Shown: positions 44,095 through 53,505 of the stretch, piece by piece | Layout: every line of letters begins with the position of its first letter | How positions within the stretch are numbered: the first letter of the stretch is position 1 | Source: Candidatus Thiothrix putei | GTDB taxonomy: Bacteria > Pseudomonadota > Gammaproteobacteria > Thiotrichales > Thiotrichaceae | Assembly (NCBI GenBank): GCA_029972225.1 | Contig: CP124756.1 | Coordinates: 2,090,001 to 2,154,000 of the forward strand | Reading direction: 5' to 3' | DNA: 64,000 nt | Notes under the pieces: model-generated | What the model saw: only the letters and a program-made list of their open reading frames with translations | Databases searched by the model: none | Told to the model about the DNA's origin: nothing | Position numbers and translations under genes: made by a program

Positions 44095-46980
44095 TTAACT
44101 GTCCTGAATCTTACGTAATTCTTGTTCGCACAGGGATTTTAACATGGTCAGCGCGTCATTTAGCATGGCAGTACGCACTTGCTGGAGTTGGTGTTTAATG
44201 TGATTGCGCCCAGCATCCAGCCAATGATCCCAGCGTGCTTGATCGTGCTCGCTCCACCAGTCTGGTGTATTGGCAGGTTGATAAGCCAGTTTATCGAGAT
44301 CCAGCAAATCGTAAATATTGACCCATTCACCTTCCACTTTCAGCATGAGGCTAGGGTTAAACAGGTAATGCCCTTGACGCACCCGATAGAACAGTTTGCG
44401 GTTGTAACGGTCGTCGCGGTACATCTCGTTTTTTGAGAAAATGCTGGAAATATAAGCGCGTTGCTTGCGTTGTGGGCTTAATACATCCGGCGGGAAATGT
44501 GCCACTGCGTCAATAATGTCTTGCGTCCCAAAGCCACCTCGCTCCCCGATTTTGGTCGGTAGGGCGCGATAGAATAGCGCAATCATCATATTGAGCAGGA
44601 AAAACTCCATGCCGTGCTGGTCGAGTTTTAATAATTTACCGTCGATTTGAATGCTTAAACTGTCGGGGGCGAGTTGCCGGTAAATGCTGGCAAGGTGATG
44701 TTTAGCATATTTTTCATCTTTACTAGCTTGTTGTAAGGCAATCTGAAACGCGGTGAAGTGGTTATTATCCACGTATTCGGGGTTGGCTCCGAGTGCTGCC
44801 AGTTCATTAATCAGGCTTGAGTTGCCCAGCCATGCTGCCACCATGAGCGGGGTTTGGTTGAACGGGTTGCGGAAATCCACACCGAACTTATTCAGTTGAC
44901 TATGTAAGGCCACCGGATTTTTAAGCTGATAGGGCAGGTAATATTTCTGCTGTAATTGCTTGATACCATTGGCGGGATGCCGTGCCGGTTTGAAGTCAAC
45001 CTTGACTAAATCACGCAGGCATTGCCGGTCTTCGTAAACTAACGCTACTTCAAACAGCGCCAGCCGGGCTTTTTTATCACCCTGCTGAATGGCTTGGGTA
45101 TGCAGTTGCTGCAAGGTTTCGCCGGTATAAACCGCCCACTCTGGGGTTTGTTGCTGGAGAATTTCTTGGCGGATGCGGTCAGCTTGTTCTTGTTTGCCTT
45201 GCAATTCGAGTTTGTGGGCTTCGCGTTGCCATTCTTCGCGGCTGGAATTTTGATTGGCGAGGTTGAGTGTTTCTTGCGCATCGTGCAAACCAAGCAAATC
45301 CAGTACGTGTTGTTTGGAATCGGCTTCGATCCAATACAAATTACGCACCGCACGGGTCAGGGCAACGTAGAGTGCGTTAATGTAAAACTTGTAGGTTTCC
45401 AGTGATTTATCGGTTTTATTTTTAGCTCTTGCGTAAGTTAAGTCTTGTTGCAGATCGGCATGAGTCACGCCAGCGCTGATCTCGCGGAAGCGCTTGTTTT
45501 CGGCACTCAGAAAGTTGTAGAGAATAATATTGTCGTATTCAAGCCCTTTGGCTTCTTGGATTGAGAATACCAGTGGGGTGTTGAAATGTTGTTGCGCTTC
45601 AGCTTTTTGTTCGGGGTGCATGACCACCACGGCGAAACGGGTGGAACTGCGGGTTTTGGCATCGAGTTCGCGGCGGATGTTATCGCGGTCTTGCAGAAAC
45701 ACCACATCGCCTTGCACATGCCCGTTACTGTGCACCAGATAATTACTTTCACGGTCAATTGAACCGAAGCGGGCATTTTTGAGCAGCAAAATCCGGTTTG
45801 CCAGCGCGGTGACTTGTGGGGAATTGCGGTAATTGGTACTGAGGATGCGGATTAAATCAACATCTGCCTGCAATTCGCCGTGGGTGTAGAACAAGCTTTT
45901 GAGTTTGCTCCACGAGAAAAAATTGGGGTGGACGATTTGGTTAGAATCGCCACACAGCAAAAATCCGCTAGGGTCACGCAAGGTTTTGAGAATGAGGAAA
46001 AGCTGGATATTGGTTAAATCCTGCACTTCGTCCACCACCACGAAATCGTAGCGTGGTGCAACCCGCTCTAGGTATTGGTGGCTGAGGATATTGCTGTCGT
46101 AACGCTGGTTTTCCTGCAAAAAACTCAGGTAACGGCTGAAAATATCGTAAACAACCGGGCGTTCGTCTTCCAAAAAAATGGATTGTTTGATGCCGAGATT
46201 GAGGTATTCATCACGGCTAAGGTAAGCGCTGGCAACGGATGGCCCAGTTATGACGCCCTTGAATTCCTCGAACAGTTTGTGGGCATCTTTGATCGGAGTA
46301 CGCGGTAAGCGGCTGAACCATTGCGCAAATTCGCGGAAGTGAATCGGTTTGCCGTTGGGGATTTGGATGCTTTCGAGAAATTCCTGAAAGGAAAGGAAAT
46401 CGACCTGTTGTTGGGCATTTTCGTAGCCGTGGGCGTAATACAGGTCGCGGGAATTTTTCACCAGATACGGCGATAGCGTGACGTAGAGGACATCGCCAGG
46501 GCAGGCTTTGAGTTTTTCAAGCGTCAACGCCGTTTTACCACTGCCTGCCGACCCGATGATTACTAACGGTGGCGGTAGCTCGAATACGGCTTGCTGGGTG
46601 TCGTCAAATGAGATGATTTTATCCAGCAGATTGAAACGCCCGTGCTGGGTGTTGACGTAGGCTAGGTTGGGAGTGTCATCGGGGGCGTGTTCGAGTGGGG
46701 GGATTTTGTCTTCGTCGACGATTGCGCCGTGACTGAGGAAGCGTGAACCGGCGTAATCATGGCTTTTGAGGTACTCCAGCACCAGTGCGTAGCGTTCGCC
46801 TTGATAATGGTAAAACGCTAGGAGCAGACGGTCGCTGCGATTGAGACGAGCGCGGTAGAGATTATCGCCGATTTTTTTGACATCAGCGGACTTGAGGTCG
46901 TCGGCTTCGATGAAAGAGCGCCATTTGCGGAAGCCGTTGATTTTGTCAGGGTTGAGTTCGTTATAAAGCAGTATTTGCAT
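44095..46980 (-). CDS. UvrD/Rep-like SF1 helicase with N-terminal RelE-like and ankyrin-like regions
   Basis: The 961-aa protein starts with a small RelE-like region (about 1-75: LKSADVKKIGDNLYRARLN, then LLLAFYHYQGERYALVL). The helicase core follows: Walker A IIGSAGSGKTALTLEKL (near 140), Walker B FVVVDEVQDLTN (near 318), the GDSNQIVHPNFF motif and YVALTRAVRNLYWIE (motif VI, near 560). After it come ankyrin-like repeats around 700-780 (FNQTPLMVAAWLGNSSLINE, LAALGANPEYVD). A basic C-terminal part is of unknown fold. The architecture suggests a nucleic-acid-targeting conflict or stress protein; function is inferred. Confidence 0.82.
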   Translation of the reverse strand: MQILLYNELNPDKINGFRKWRSFIEADDLKSADVKKIGDNLYRARLNRSDRLLLAFYHYQGERYALVLEYLKSHDYAGSRFLSHGAIVDEDKIPPLEHAPDDTPNLAYVNTQHGRFNLLDKIISFDDTQQAVFELPPPLVIIGSAGSGKTALTLEKLKACPGDVLYVTLSPYLVKNSRDLYYAHGYENAQQQVDFLSFQEFLESIQIPNGKPIHFREFAQWFSRLPRTPIKDAHKLFEEFKGVITGPSVASAYLSRDEYLNLGIKQSIFLEDERPVVYDIFSRYLSFLQENQRYDSNILSHQYLERVAPRYDFVVVDEVQDLTNIQLFLILKTLRDPSGFLLCGDSNQIVHPNFFSWSKLKSLFYTHGELQADVDLIRILSTNYRNSPQVTALANRILLLKNARFGSIDRESNYLVHSNGHVQGDVVFLQDRDNIRRELDAKTRSSTRFAVVVMHPEQKAEAQQHFNTPLVFSIQEAKGLEYDNIILYNFLSAENKRFREISAGVTHADLQQDLTYARAKNKTDKSLETYKFYINALYVALTRAVRNLYWIEADSKQHVLDLLGLHDAQETLNLANQNSSREEWQREAHKLELQGKQEQADRIRQEILQQQTPEWAVYTGETLQQLHTQAIQQGDKKARLALFEVALVYEDRQCLRDLVKVDFKPARHPANGIKQLQQKYYLPYQLKNPVALHSQLNKFGVDFRNPFNQTPLMVAAWLGNSSLINELAALGANPEYVDNNHFTAFQIALQQASKDEKYAKHHLASIYRQLAPDSLSIQIDGKLLKLDQHGMEFFLLNMMIALFYRALPTKIGERGGFGTQDIIDAVAHFPPDVLSPQRKQRAYISSIFSKNEMYRDDRYNRKLFYRVRQGHYLFNPSLMLKVEGEWVNIYDLLDLDKLAYQPANTPDWWSEHDQARWDHWLDAGRNHIKHQLQQVRTAMLNDALTMLKSLCEQELRKIQDS

Positions 46981-47072
46981 TCTAGTTCTGTGGCAGGTGG
47001 ATGTTTACCGGACGCTGATTATAGCTGAAAAGTGCTTACAGGGGTGAGGCTGTGCTAGAACGGGGTTTGGCT

Positions 47073-48818
47073 TCACAAGAATTCCCCACTCTGGTGTTGC
47101 CACATTTCGTAGTATTTACCCTGTAATGCCAATAGTTCATTGTGTGTACCTTGTTCGATAATTTGCCCGTTTTCTAGCACAATGATTCTGTCCATACGTA
47201 GAATGGTGGAGAGCCGATGCGCAATCACAATCGCTGTTTTATGCTCAATGAGCTCGAAAATAGCGACCTGAATCTGTTGTTCGGTGAGTGAATCTAGCGC
47301 ACTGGTGGCTTCGTCCAATACCACAATGGGGGCATTTTCCAAGAAAGCACGCGCAATGGCGATGCGTTGCTTTTCACCGCCAGAGAGTTTCACGCCACGT
47401 TCTCCCACCATTGTTTCAAAGCCTTGGGGAAGTTTTTCGATGAAATCCAACGCGCGGGCTTTACGTGCTACCTCACGCAGTTGGTCATCGGGTATCGCTT
47501 TACCCAGCGCAATATTGTCACGGATACTGCGGTGAAACAGGTCAGGCTGTTGTGGAACCAGTGAAATCTGTTCACGCAGCGAGGCTAAGGTAAAGCTGCT
47601 TGCCTCAATGCCATCCAGCAGGATTTTACCGTGCTGCGGATCAACAAAACGAAACAGGAGTTTTGTTAGCGAGGTTTTGCCTGAACCAGAATGCCCCACT
47701 AATGCTACTTTTTCGCCCGATTTGATATGCAGGTTGAAGTTTTCAAACAAGCCAACTTGTGTATTTTCTTTGCCATACGCAAAGCCTAGGTGTTCAAAGC
47801 GAATCTCGCCATGGGTAATGGTGTGGGCTTGCATCCCCGCGTGATCTTCCTCCAGATCCGTTTGGCGGAACACCTCGGTCATTTCCCTTGCATCAGCCAG
47901 TACGTTGAAAAAACGCCGGAAATTCATCCCAAAATCCCACAAATGCCGAATGATGAGCAGTAGTACTGTTTGGAATAGCACAAATTCGCCGATCTCGAAT
48001 GCGCCCTGTTGCCATTCACCGATCATCCAGTAAATCAGCAATAACTCAATACCAAATACCAAGGTGCTTTGTACGGCAAAAGATACAAAGGTCAACAACC
48101 AGGCCACATTGCGTTTGCGGTAGGATTCATCCGCCAGTGCACTGATATTGGCACGTTCGTGTTGTTCCAGCGCAAAACTTTTGACAATAGCAATATTGCT
48201 GATGCCATCGGCATACGCACCACCGAGTTTGGAATCCATGGCTGCCACGCGCAGGTCAAATTTGAGTTTCCAGACCAGAAATCCGCCACTCCACCCCAGA
48301 AAGAGAGCCACCCAGACGAGGAAATACAGGGCAAAGGTTGGTTGTTGCTGGTAAAAAATAATGAAGGCGAGGCTGACTTGCAGCAAATTGCCGTAAAATT
48401 CAAAAATCATCCAGTCGATGATGGTTTCAAATGCTTTAATGAAACGGTTGGCTTGCTTGACTAAACTGCCCGCGAAATTGTTCTCGAAAAAATGGTGACG
48501 TTGTTTGACCAAGACATCAAAACAGCGTTTGTCGAGTTGGTTTAATCCCCAGCTTTGGAACATGATCATGCCGAGTTCCAGCGCCCGCCAACTGAGCCAA
48601 ATAACGCTGTAAGTTACGGCGATATAGCTTAGGTTTTGCAATAATAGCTCATGTGTTGCCGCAGTGAAGGGTTTGGATAAGCCATTGGCAATTTCTTTGT
48701 AATACAGCGGAACCAGTAGCGCCAGACCTGAGCCACCTGAAATCCCTAGCATGACCACTAAAAACCAGCCCCATTTTTGACGAATGATGCTGCCGTATTC
48801 CCGAAAAATAATGTCCAT
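47073..48818 (-). CDS. ABC exporter (fused permease and ATPase)
   Basis: The 581-aa type-I exporter half-transporter has a six-helix permease at about residues 15-300. The nucleotide-binding domain (about 335-575) has Walker A VALVGHSGSGKTSLTKL, Q-loop SLVPQQPDLFH, signature VKLSGGEKQRIAIARAF, Walker B IVVLDEATSALD and the H-loop IAHRLST. It should work as a homodimer exporting a hydrophobic compound, lipid or drug. A 3-base gap to the upstream small membrane protein gene suggests co-transcription. Substrate is not deducible. Confidence 0.9.
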   Translation of the reverse strand: MDIIFREYGSIIRQKWGWFLVVMLGISGGSGLALLVPLYYKEIANGLSKPFTAATHELLLQNLSYIAVTYSVIWLSWRALELGMIMFQSWGLNQLDKRCFDVLVKQRHHFFENNFAGSLVKQANRFIKAFETIIDWMIFEFYGNLLQVSLAFIIFYQQQPTFALYFLVWVALFLGWSGGFLVWKLKFDLRVAAMDSKLGGAYADGISNIAIVKSFALEQHERANISALADESYRKRNVAWLLTFVSFAVQSTLVFGIELLLIYWMIGEWQQGAFEIGEFVLFQTVLLLIIRHLWDFGMNFRRFFNVLADAREMTEVFRQTDLEEDHAGMQAHTITHGEIRFEHLGFAYGKENTQVGLFENFNLHIKSGEKVALVGHSGSGKTSLTKLLFRFVDPQHGKILLDGIEASSFTLASLREQISLVPQQPDLFHRSIRDNIALGKAIPDDQLREVARKARALDFIEKLPQGFETMVGERGVKLSGGEKQRIAIARAFLENAPIVVLDEATSALDSLTEQQIQVAIFELIEHKTAIVIAHRLSTILRMDRIIVLENGQIIEQGTHNELLALQGKYYEMWQHQSGEFL

Positions 48819-48821
48819 ATT

Positions 48822-49262
48822 TTAAGATTTTCCTTTTGCCGCTGCGGCTCTGGTGCGGGCTTCGATTTCGTAAGGGTTATCCCAGTAAAAGCTGCCCCCG
48901 CGTTGTTGTGCTTGTATTCCTGCAATAAAATAGACGAAAGGGAAAAGTAAGCCCCAATGCTCGAATTGTGTCACATGAACGCGCTCATGCACCCGGCTAT
49001 TGTGCAAGTGTTGGGGGGAGACTCCGGCAACGATATGCCCGATGGTAATCGCATTGACTGCACCGAGAAAAGGAATACCGCGATCTAGCCGTTGCCCGAC
49101 CCAACCACCCCAAATTTCCAGTACTCCTGAATGTATGGCGTATCCACCCCCTGTCCACTTTGCGAGTAAGGCTAACGGTAAACACCAAATGGTGATGGGG
49201 GCAACCCATACGTATAAGAGTAGTTGCTGCCAATAAGCTGTTTTTTTCACGGTATATCTCAA
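48822..49262 (-). CDS. Small membrane protein with HExxH motif
   Basis: This 146-aa protein is not assigned to a named family. It has a hydrophobic N-terminal helix (about residues 12-35) and a second hydrophobic segment near 105-122. Between them are GHIVAGVSPQHLHNSRVHER and the sequence HERVHVTQFEHWG, which contains HExxH, a zinc-metallopeptidase-type motif. The C-terminal part YWDNPYEIEARTRAA is soluble. It immediately precedes the ABC exporter in a probable operon. Peptidase activity is only a possibility from the motif. Confidence 0.6.
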   Translation of the reverse strand: MRYTVKKTAYWQQLLLYVWVAPITIWCLPLALLAKWTGGGYAIHSGVLEIWGGWVGQRLDRGIPFLGAVNAITIGHIVAGVSPQHLHNSRVHERVHVTQFEHWGLLFPFVYFIAGIQAQQRGGSFYWDNPYEIEARTRAAAAKGKS

Positions 49263-49355
49263 CTTAATCCGGATAAGAACTGAACCGATATGGTGTTTAC
49301 AAGGTCAGAAACCCGTATACTTGGCAATACGGCTTAGCAAATTGTAGGGGATTCC

Positions 49356-51404
49356 TTGGCAGAACACGAAATATTACACGAGCATGGACTCTTGGAAAGT
49401 ATCCTGCTGTTACTGGTCATGTCTGTCGGTGCAGTTGCTGCGTTTCGCACCTTGCATTTACCGCCTATTCTGGGCTACTTGTTAGTGGGCACGGTAATGG
49501 GGACGCATGGCTTGGGGTTTATTCCGGAAAGTGAGGGCTTGGCATTCATGGGGGAGGTCGGTGTGGTCTTCCTGCTGTTTGCGATTGGACTGGAGTTCTC
49601 ACTGAAGCAGTTCATGGCGATGCGTACCACCATTATTGGTTTGGGTGGGTTGCAGGTGGTGATTTCTACGCTATCAGGCATTGTCATTTTGTCTTATTTT
49701 GGCGTGCAATGGCAAAGTGCTTTAGTAGCGGGTGGGGCAATGGCTATGTCGTCAACAGCGATTGTTGTCAAGCAGTTAACCGACCAGGCGGAAATGCGTG
49801 CGCCACATGGGCAGTCAGCGTTAGGTATTTTGTTGTTTCAGGATATAGCGGTCGTGCCTTTTTTGGTAATGATCCCGTTGCTGGCAGGTGGCGGCAACCT
49901 AGAGGTGAATACCAGTGAACTGTTGCTAAATATTTTCTCGGCGGCAGTGTTGTTTTTTGTGATGTTGTTGGTCGGGCATTACACACTGCGCCCTTTATTT
50001 CAATACATTTCTCGCGCTGAGTCGATTGAGTTATTCAATATTACGGTGTTGCTGGTGGCACTAACGGCAGCTTGGCTTACTCAGTCGATGCAGCTTTCAT
50101 TGGCTTTGGGAGCATTTCTTGCTGGGATGCTGCTCAGTGAAACAGAATACAAACATCAGATTGAGAGTGAAATACGACCTTTCCGGGATATTCTGATGGG
50201 GATATTTTTTATCACGGTGGGGACTAAGTTAAATATTTCTATCCTGCCTTCGTTGTGGCTTCCTGTGTTGTTGTTAGTGGTCGGGATAATTGTAGGCAAG
50301 GGCTTATTAATTGCCGTGTTAACGCGTCTCTTTGTGAAGAATAATGCGACATCACTACGTACCGGGTTGGTGTTAGCACAAGGTGGGGAGTTTGGGTTTG
50401 CGCTGTTGGCCTTAGCGTTAAGTAACCAAGTCATGTCTTCTGGTGAATCACAAACGACATTAGCTGCTATCGTGATTAGCATGGCACTTTCTCCGTTCAT
50501 TATTCGCTATAACGATAAAATTACGAACCTGTTGTTAGCCGATACTTACACGCATCAACAATTTAAAGATGTCGCAGAGGTTAGTGCAGCTGTTAAAGAA
50601 GCAGACGACCATGTCATTATTTGTGGCTACCGGCGTATGGGGCAAAATATTGCTCGCTTTTTACAGGAGCAGGGTGTGCCTTATATTGCGCTTGATCTTG
50701 ATCCGAGTATTGTAGAAAAAACGTGGGAAGCGGGGGATCCGGTGCATTATGCGGATGCGACGCGTCCAGAGATTTTGATGGCTGCTGGTTTAGACCGTGC
50801 TCGTATGGTGGTTATCACTGTAGTGGATGTTGAGGTGGCTAAACGTATTATCGAAGCGGTGCGTTTGAAACGTACTGATGTGCCAGTTTTAGTGCGTACT
50901 CGCGATGAGCGCCATTTGGAGGCTTTGGAACGCTTAGGGGCAACCAGTGTGTTGCCGGAGAGTTTGGAAGCAACCTTGATGATTACGCAACGTATTGTGG
51001 AGCAACTTGGGTTTAGCCCGGATGAAGTGTTCCAGATGACAGAAAAAATTCGTCGGGATAGTTACCGTTCGTTGCATAGTTATTATCACGGGGATCAAGA
51101 TAAGCCTATGTCGAGTGGTAAAGTTGCTGAAGCTTTTTTACATACGTTTACCTTGCAGATGACTGATTATGCAGTGGGTAAGCGCATTGAAGAGTTGGAG
51201 TTAAAGCGTTTTGCGGTGAACATTAAGGCATTACGTCGGGGTGATATTCGGGGGGAAGAGCCTTCCGCAACTATTTTTCTGCAAACGGGGGATGTATTGG
51301 TGTTAGAAGGTACTAAAGCCGAATGTTTTCGGGAGGTGGAGAACCTCTTGAAGACGGGTGGGAAATTAGCAAAAAATAGCGCGGTTGCTACAGCCGAATC
51401 ATAA
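49356..51404 (+). CDS. CPA2-family cation:proton antiporter with TrkA-N domain (Kef/YbaL type)
   Basis: The 682-aa protein has an antiporter domain with about 12 transmembrane helices (residues 10-385; LPPILGYLLVGTVMG, HGQSALGILLFQDIAVVPFL). A TrkA-N/RCK nucleotide-binding domain follows (DDHVIICGYRRMGQNIARFL, residues about 410-530), then a TrkA-C domain at the end. It exchanges K+ or Na+ for H+ under NAD(H)/ligand control. The start is a TTG at 49356 supported by AGGGG eight bases upstream. It lies divergent from the ABC/membrane protein operon and is followed by dsbB. Confidence 0.88.
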   Translation: MAEHEILHEHGLLESILLLLVMSVGAVAAFRTLHLPPILGYLLVGTVMGTHGLGFIPESEGLAFMGEVGVVFLLFAIGLEFSLKQFMAMRTTIIGLGGLQVVISTLSGIVILSYFGVQWQSALVAGGAMAMSSTAIVVKQLTDQAEMRAPHGQSALGILLFQDIAVVPFLVMIPLLAGGGNLEVNTSELLLNIFSAAVLFFVMLLVGHYTLRPLFQYISRAESIELFNITVLLVALTAAWLTQSMQLSLALGAFLAGMLLSETEYKHQIESEIRPFRDILMGIFFITVGTKLNISILPSLWLPVLLLVVGIIVGKGLLIAVLTRLFVKNNATSLRTGLVLAQGGEFGFALLALALSNQVMSSGESQTTLAAIVISMALSPFIIRYNDKITNLLLADTYTHQQFKDVAEVSAAVKEADDHVIICGYRRMGQNIARFLQEQGVPYIALDLDPSIVEKTWEAGDPVHYADATRPEILMAAGLDRARMVVITVVDVEVAKRIIEAVRLKRTDVPVLVRTRDERHLEALERLGATSVLPESLEATLMITQRIVEQLGFSPDEVFQMTEKIRRDSYRSLHSYYHGDQDKPMSSGKVAEAFLHTFTLQMTDYAVGKRIEELELKRFAVNIKALRRGDIRGEEPSATIFLQTGDVLVLEGTKAECFREVENLLKTGGKLAKNSAVATAES

Positions 51405-51455
51405 CGCGTATTGATGAAGACAGTTGTATGAGTATTTTTTTGAGAGAGTGCTGCT

Positions 51456-51980
51456 ATGAATAAACGCCCACATTACTTATTTGTGTTTGTCTTTTGTTTA
51501 GCGTTATTGGGAGCAGCCTTGTTTTTTCAATTTGTGATGGGTTTAGACCCTTGCCCGCTGTGTATTTTGCAACGAATGGCAATGATAGGTATTGGCTTGG
51601 TAGCGTTATTGGCTTTTTTGCATAATCCTACGGGGTTAGTTGATAAAGTCTATGGGGGACTGTTGGTGTTGGTGGGGCTGTTCAGTGTCGGGGTTGCGTT
51701 ACGTCAGGTGTGGTTGTTGAGCTTGCCATCAGAGGAGGCTGCTTCTTGTGGGCCGGGTTTAGAATTATGGTTAGATCGTTTTATTGCTGCTTTACCTCAG
51801 GGGCAGGTGACAGAGGCATTGTTACGCAGTAGTGCTGGTTGTGATGAGGTGAGTTGGTCTATCTGGGGGTTAGGAATGCCACAATTAACCTTTCCAGTGT
51901 TTATATTCTTTGCTTTTTATTTAATTTGGTTATTCTTTAAGCGAAGCAATAGGCATGTCGGTACATTTTCTATGCGTTAA
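51456..51980 (+). CDS. dsbB: Disulfide bond formation protein B
   Basis: The 174-aa four-helix inner-membrane protein has the quinone-linked CPLC motif (GLDPCPLCILQRMAM, residues about 30-45). A periplasmic second Cys pair is present at Cys in AASCGPGLELW and in SSAGCDEVSW. It re-oxidises DsbA by passing electrons to ubiquinone. The length and topology are normal. A GAGAGTG-like site precedes the ATG at 51456. It is on the same strand as the antiporter, 51 bases downstream. Confidence 0.92.
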   Translation: MNKRPHYLFVFVFCLALLGAALFFQFVMGLDPCPLCILQRMAMIGIGLVALLAFLHNPTGLVDKVYGGLLVLVGLFSVGVALRQVWLLSLPSEEAASCGPGLELWLDRFIAALPQGQVTEALLRSSAGCDEVSWSIWGLGMPQLTFPVFIFFAFYLIWLFFKRSNRHVGTFSMR

Positions 51981-52119
51981 ATCTTAGCCGTTTTTCTGTT
52001 GGACACTACCGTTTATCAACCCAATGTATTGGGTATATTTCACTCTATGGTATTCTTTTATTCAGGATATGCGTTTAGTTAGATAGTTTTTATAGTGAAA
52101 GCTCTTGTGAAGTAAACAC

Positions 52120-52455
52120 ATGCCGATAGCCCGATATATGTCGGGCGACTTGGGGTCTGCCATGGATATTCTCGCAAATAAAAGATTTTCTGAGCGTAGA
52201 GAACCTTTTACACAACAGCGTGTCTATGAAGGGTGTCGAGTCGTTTTAGATTACATTGGCGCTATTTATGACTTCTATGGAGCGGATGCTGATTTCCGTA
52301 TTGCAAGGAAGCATATCGGGTGGTATCTGGATTGAATCACCTCCAAGACAAGTTGCAAAAAGGAATTTTTACGATAACGACTCCTGAAAGCAGTTGGCTA
52401 CGGTTCATCAAACATTGTGTAGAATCGTACCAACAAATACTAAAAAGGTTGCATT
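52120..52455 (+). pseudogene. dusB: dusB relic (C-terminal remnant of tRNA-dihydrouridine synthase B)
   Basis: The 71-aa frame at 52120-52335 ends VVLDYIGAIYDFYGADADF followed by RIARKHIGWYLD, the well-known C-terminal signature of DusB. The flavin-binding TIM barrel is absent and there is no space for it after dsbB. Beyond the stop a second frame continues to 52455 (FTITTPESSWLRFIKHCVES), resembling the tail of DusB. dusB normally precedes fis in gammaproteobacteria, and this relic sits directly before fis. It was therefore probably lost by deletion here. A functional copy may lie elsewhere. Confidence 0.65.
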
Positions 52456-52458
52456 AAT

Positions 52459-52716
52459 ATGACGAATACATCTTCTCGTGCCGGTCTGGACGCTTCTTTG
52501 TCTGAAACGGTTGCCCGTACTTTACAAGATTACTTGGATACACTGGGCGATCATGAGGCATCAAACATTTACCGTTTGGTGTTGGATGAAGTGGAACGCC
52601 CTATGTTGGAAATCATGATGCGTTACACGCATAGCAATCAGTCTAAGGCTGCTCAGTGTATGGGTATTAACCGTGCTACATTGCGTACTAAACTGAAGCG
52701 CCATAACTTGCTCTAA
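52459..52716 (+). CDS. fis: Fis-family nucleoid-associated protein
   Basis: The 85-aa protein has the Fis dimerisation helices and C-terminal helix-turn-helix (MLEIMMRYTHSNQSKAAQCM then GINRATLRTKLKRHNL), which matches the E. coli Fis C-terminus closely. It bends DNA and regulates rRNA, recombination and growth-phase genes. The preceding dusB relic fits the ancestral dusB-fis operon. A terminator-like hairpin follows at 52730-52769. Confidence 0.93.
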   Translation: MTNTSSRAGLDASLSETVARTLQDYLDTLGDHEASNIYRLVLDEVERPMLEIMMRYTHSNQSKAAQCMGINRATLRTKLKRHNLL

Positions 52717-52729
52717 CTGGAGTAAGTAT

Positions 52730-52769
52730 GGCTAAAAGGGGCGGTTTAACGTAACCGCCCCGGTTAGCC
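52730..52769. terminator. Hairpin between convergent fis and HhH gene
   Basis: A 9-bp GC-rich stem (52738-52746 with 52753-52761) is extended by an outer 6-bp pairing (52730-52735 with 52764-52769). It lies between two convergent genes and probably ends both transcripts. T-runs are weak. Confidence 0.65.
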
Positions 52770-52770
52770 A

Positions 52771-53316
52771 TTAAGCTTTTAATGCGTTTTGATATGTTTT
52801 TAACCCATCCCAATCGCCCGCTGCTGCTAGTGTTGCTTGCTTAGCCCAACTTTCCGCAGATGCTTTGCTGTAACGAATGTTGCTCGATGCAAGTTTCTCA
52901 TTGAGGTCATCTATCGTTAATTCTGCTAACTGTGCATAACGTTTAATACCACTTGCCTGCATAGCTTCCGCCAGTTTCGGACCAATACCATTTAATTTTG
53001 TGAGATCATCAGCCACTGTTGTTTCAACAACCGGTGTTGAGGTAACGGGTATCGCTGTGGAGATAGGAACCGCTATAGGTTCTGCTGTATTCGTGAGCGT
53101 TTGGGCGGGTGATGCAACAAGTTTTGCTTTTGCGGTGCTCAGTTCTGCTTGTAACTCACGGTTCTGCTTTTGCAGCGTATCATTTTCTTTACGGCTGGTT
53201 TGCAGGGCTGTTTCGAGTTTTTTCTTCGGATTAGGTACAAACAAACGGACAAAAATCCACTCAACTAACCAACCCACCAGTATTCCAAGAATAAATACGC
53301 CTACTAGTTTAGACAT
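52771..53316 (-). CDS. Membrane-anchored coiled-coil protein with helix-hairpin-helix domain
   Basis: About 181 aa from the ATG at 53316 (a longer frame begins at 53379). One N-terminal transmembrane helix (GVFILGILVGWLVEWIFV) is followed by a coiled coil (KLETALQTSRKENDTLQKQN) and a Thr/Pro-rich linker. The C-terminal HhH domain has DLTKLNGIGPKLAEAMQASG and relates to the so-called flap-endonuclease-1-like/DUF4332 fold. The HhH part may bind DNA near the membrane. No nuclease residues are identifiable. It is convergent with fis. Confidence 0.78.
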   Translation of the reverse strand: MSKLVGVFILGILVGWLVEWIFVRLFVPNPKKKLETALQTSRKENDTLQKQNRELQAELSTAKAKLVASPAQTLTNTAEPIAVPISTAIPVTSTPVVETTVADDLTKLNGIGPKLAEAMQASGIKRYAQLAELTIDDLNEKLASSNIRYSKASAESWAKQATLAAAGDWDGLKTYQNALKA

Positions 53317-53505
53317 TGTGAAACTCCATTGATTTAGCATGTATTTAATGCTTTTTATTACAAAGCAGATTCTAAACACATAATACGGCGGACAGAATAC
53401 ACCAAATGGTAGGGTTTGGCAGACAAACCTCCTCCCGACTTGATCTATAGCAATGTAATAATGTGATTACTTCATTACTTTTAGTGTCCTACTCATATGC
53501 TATTA

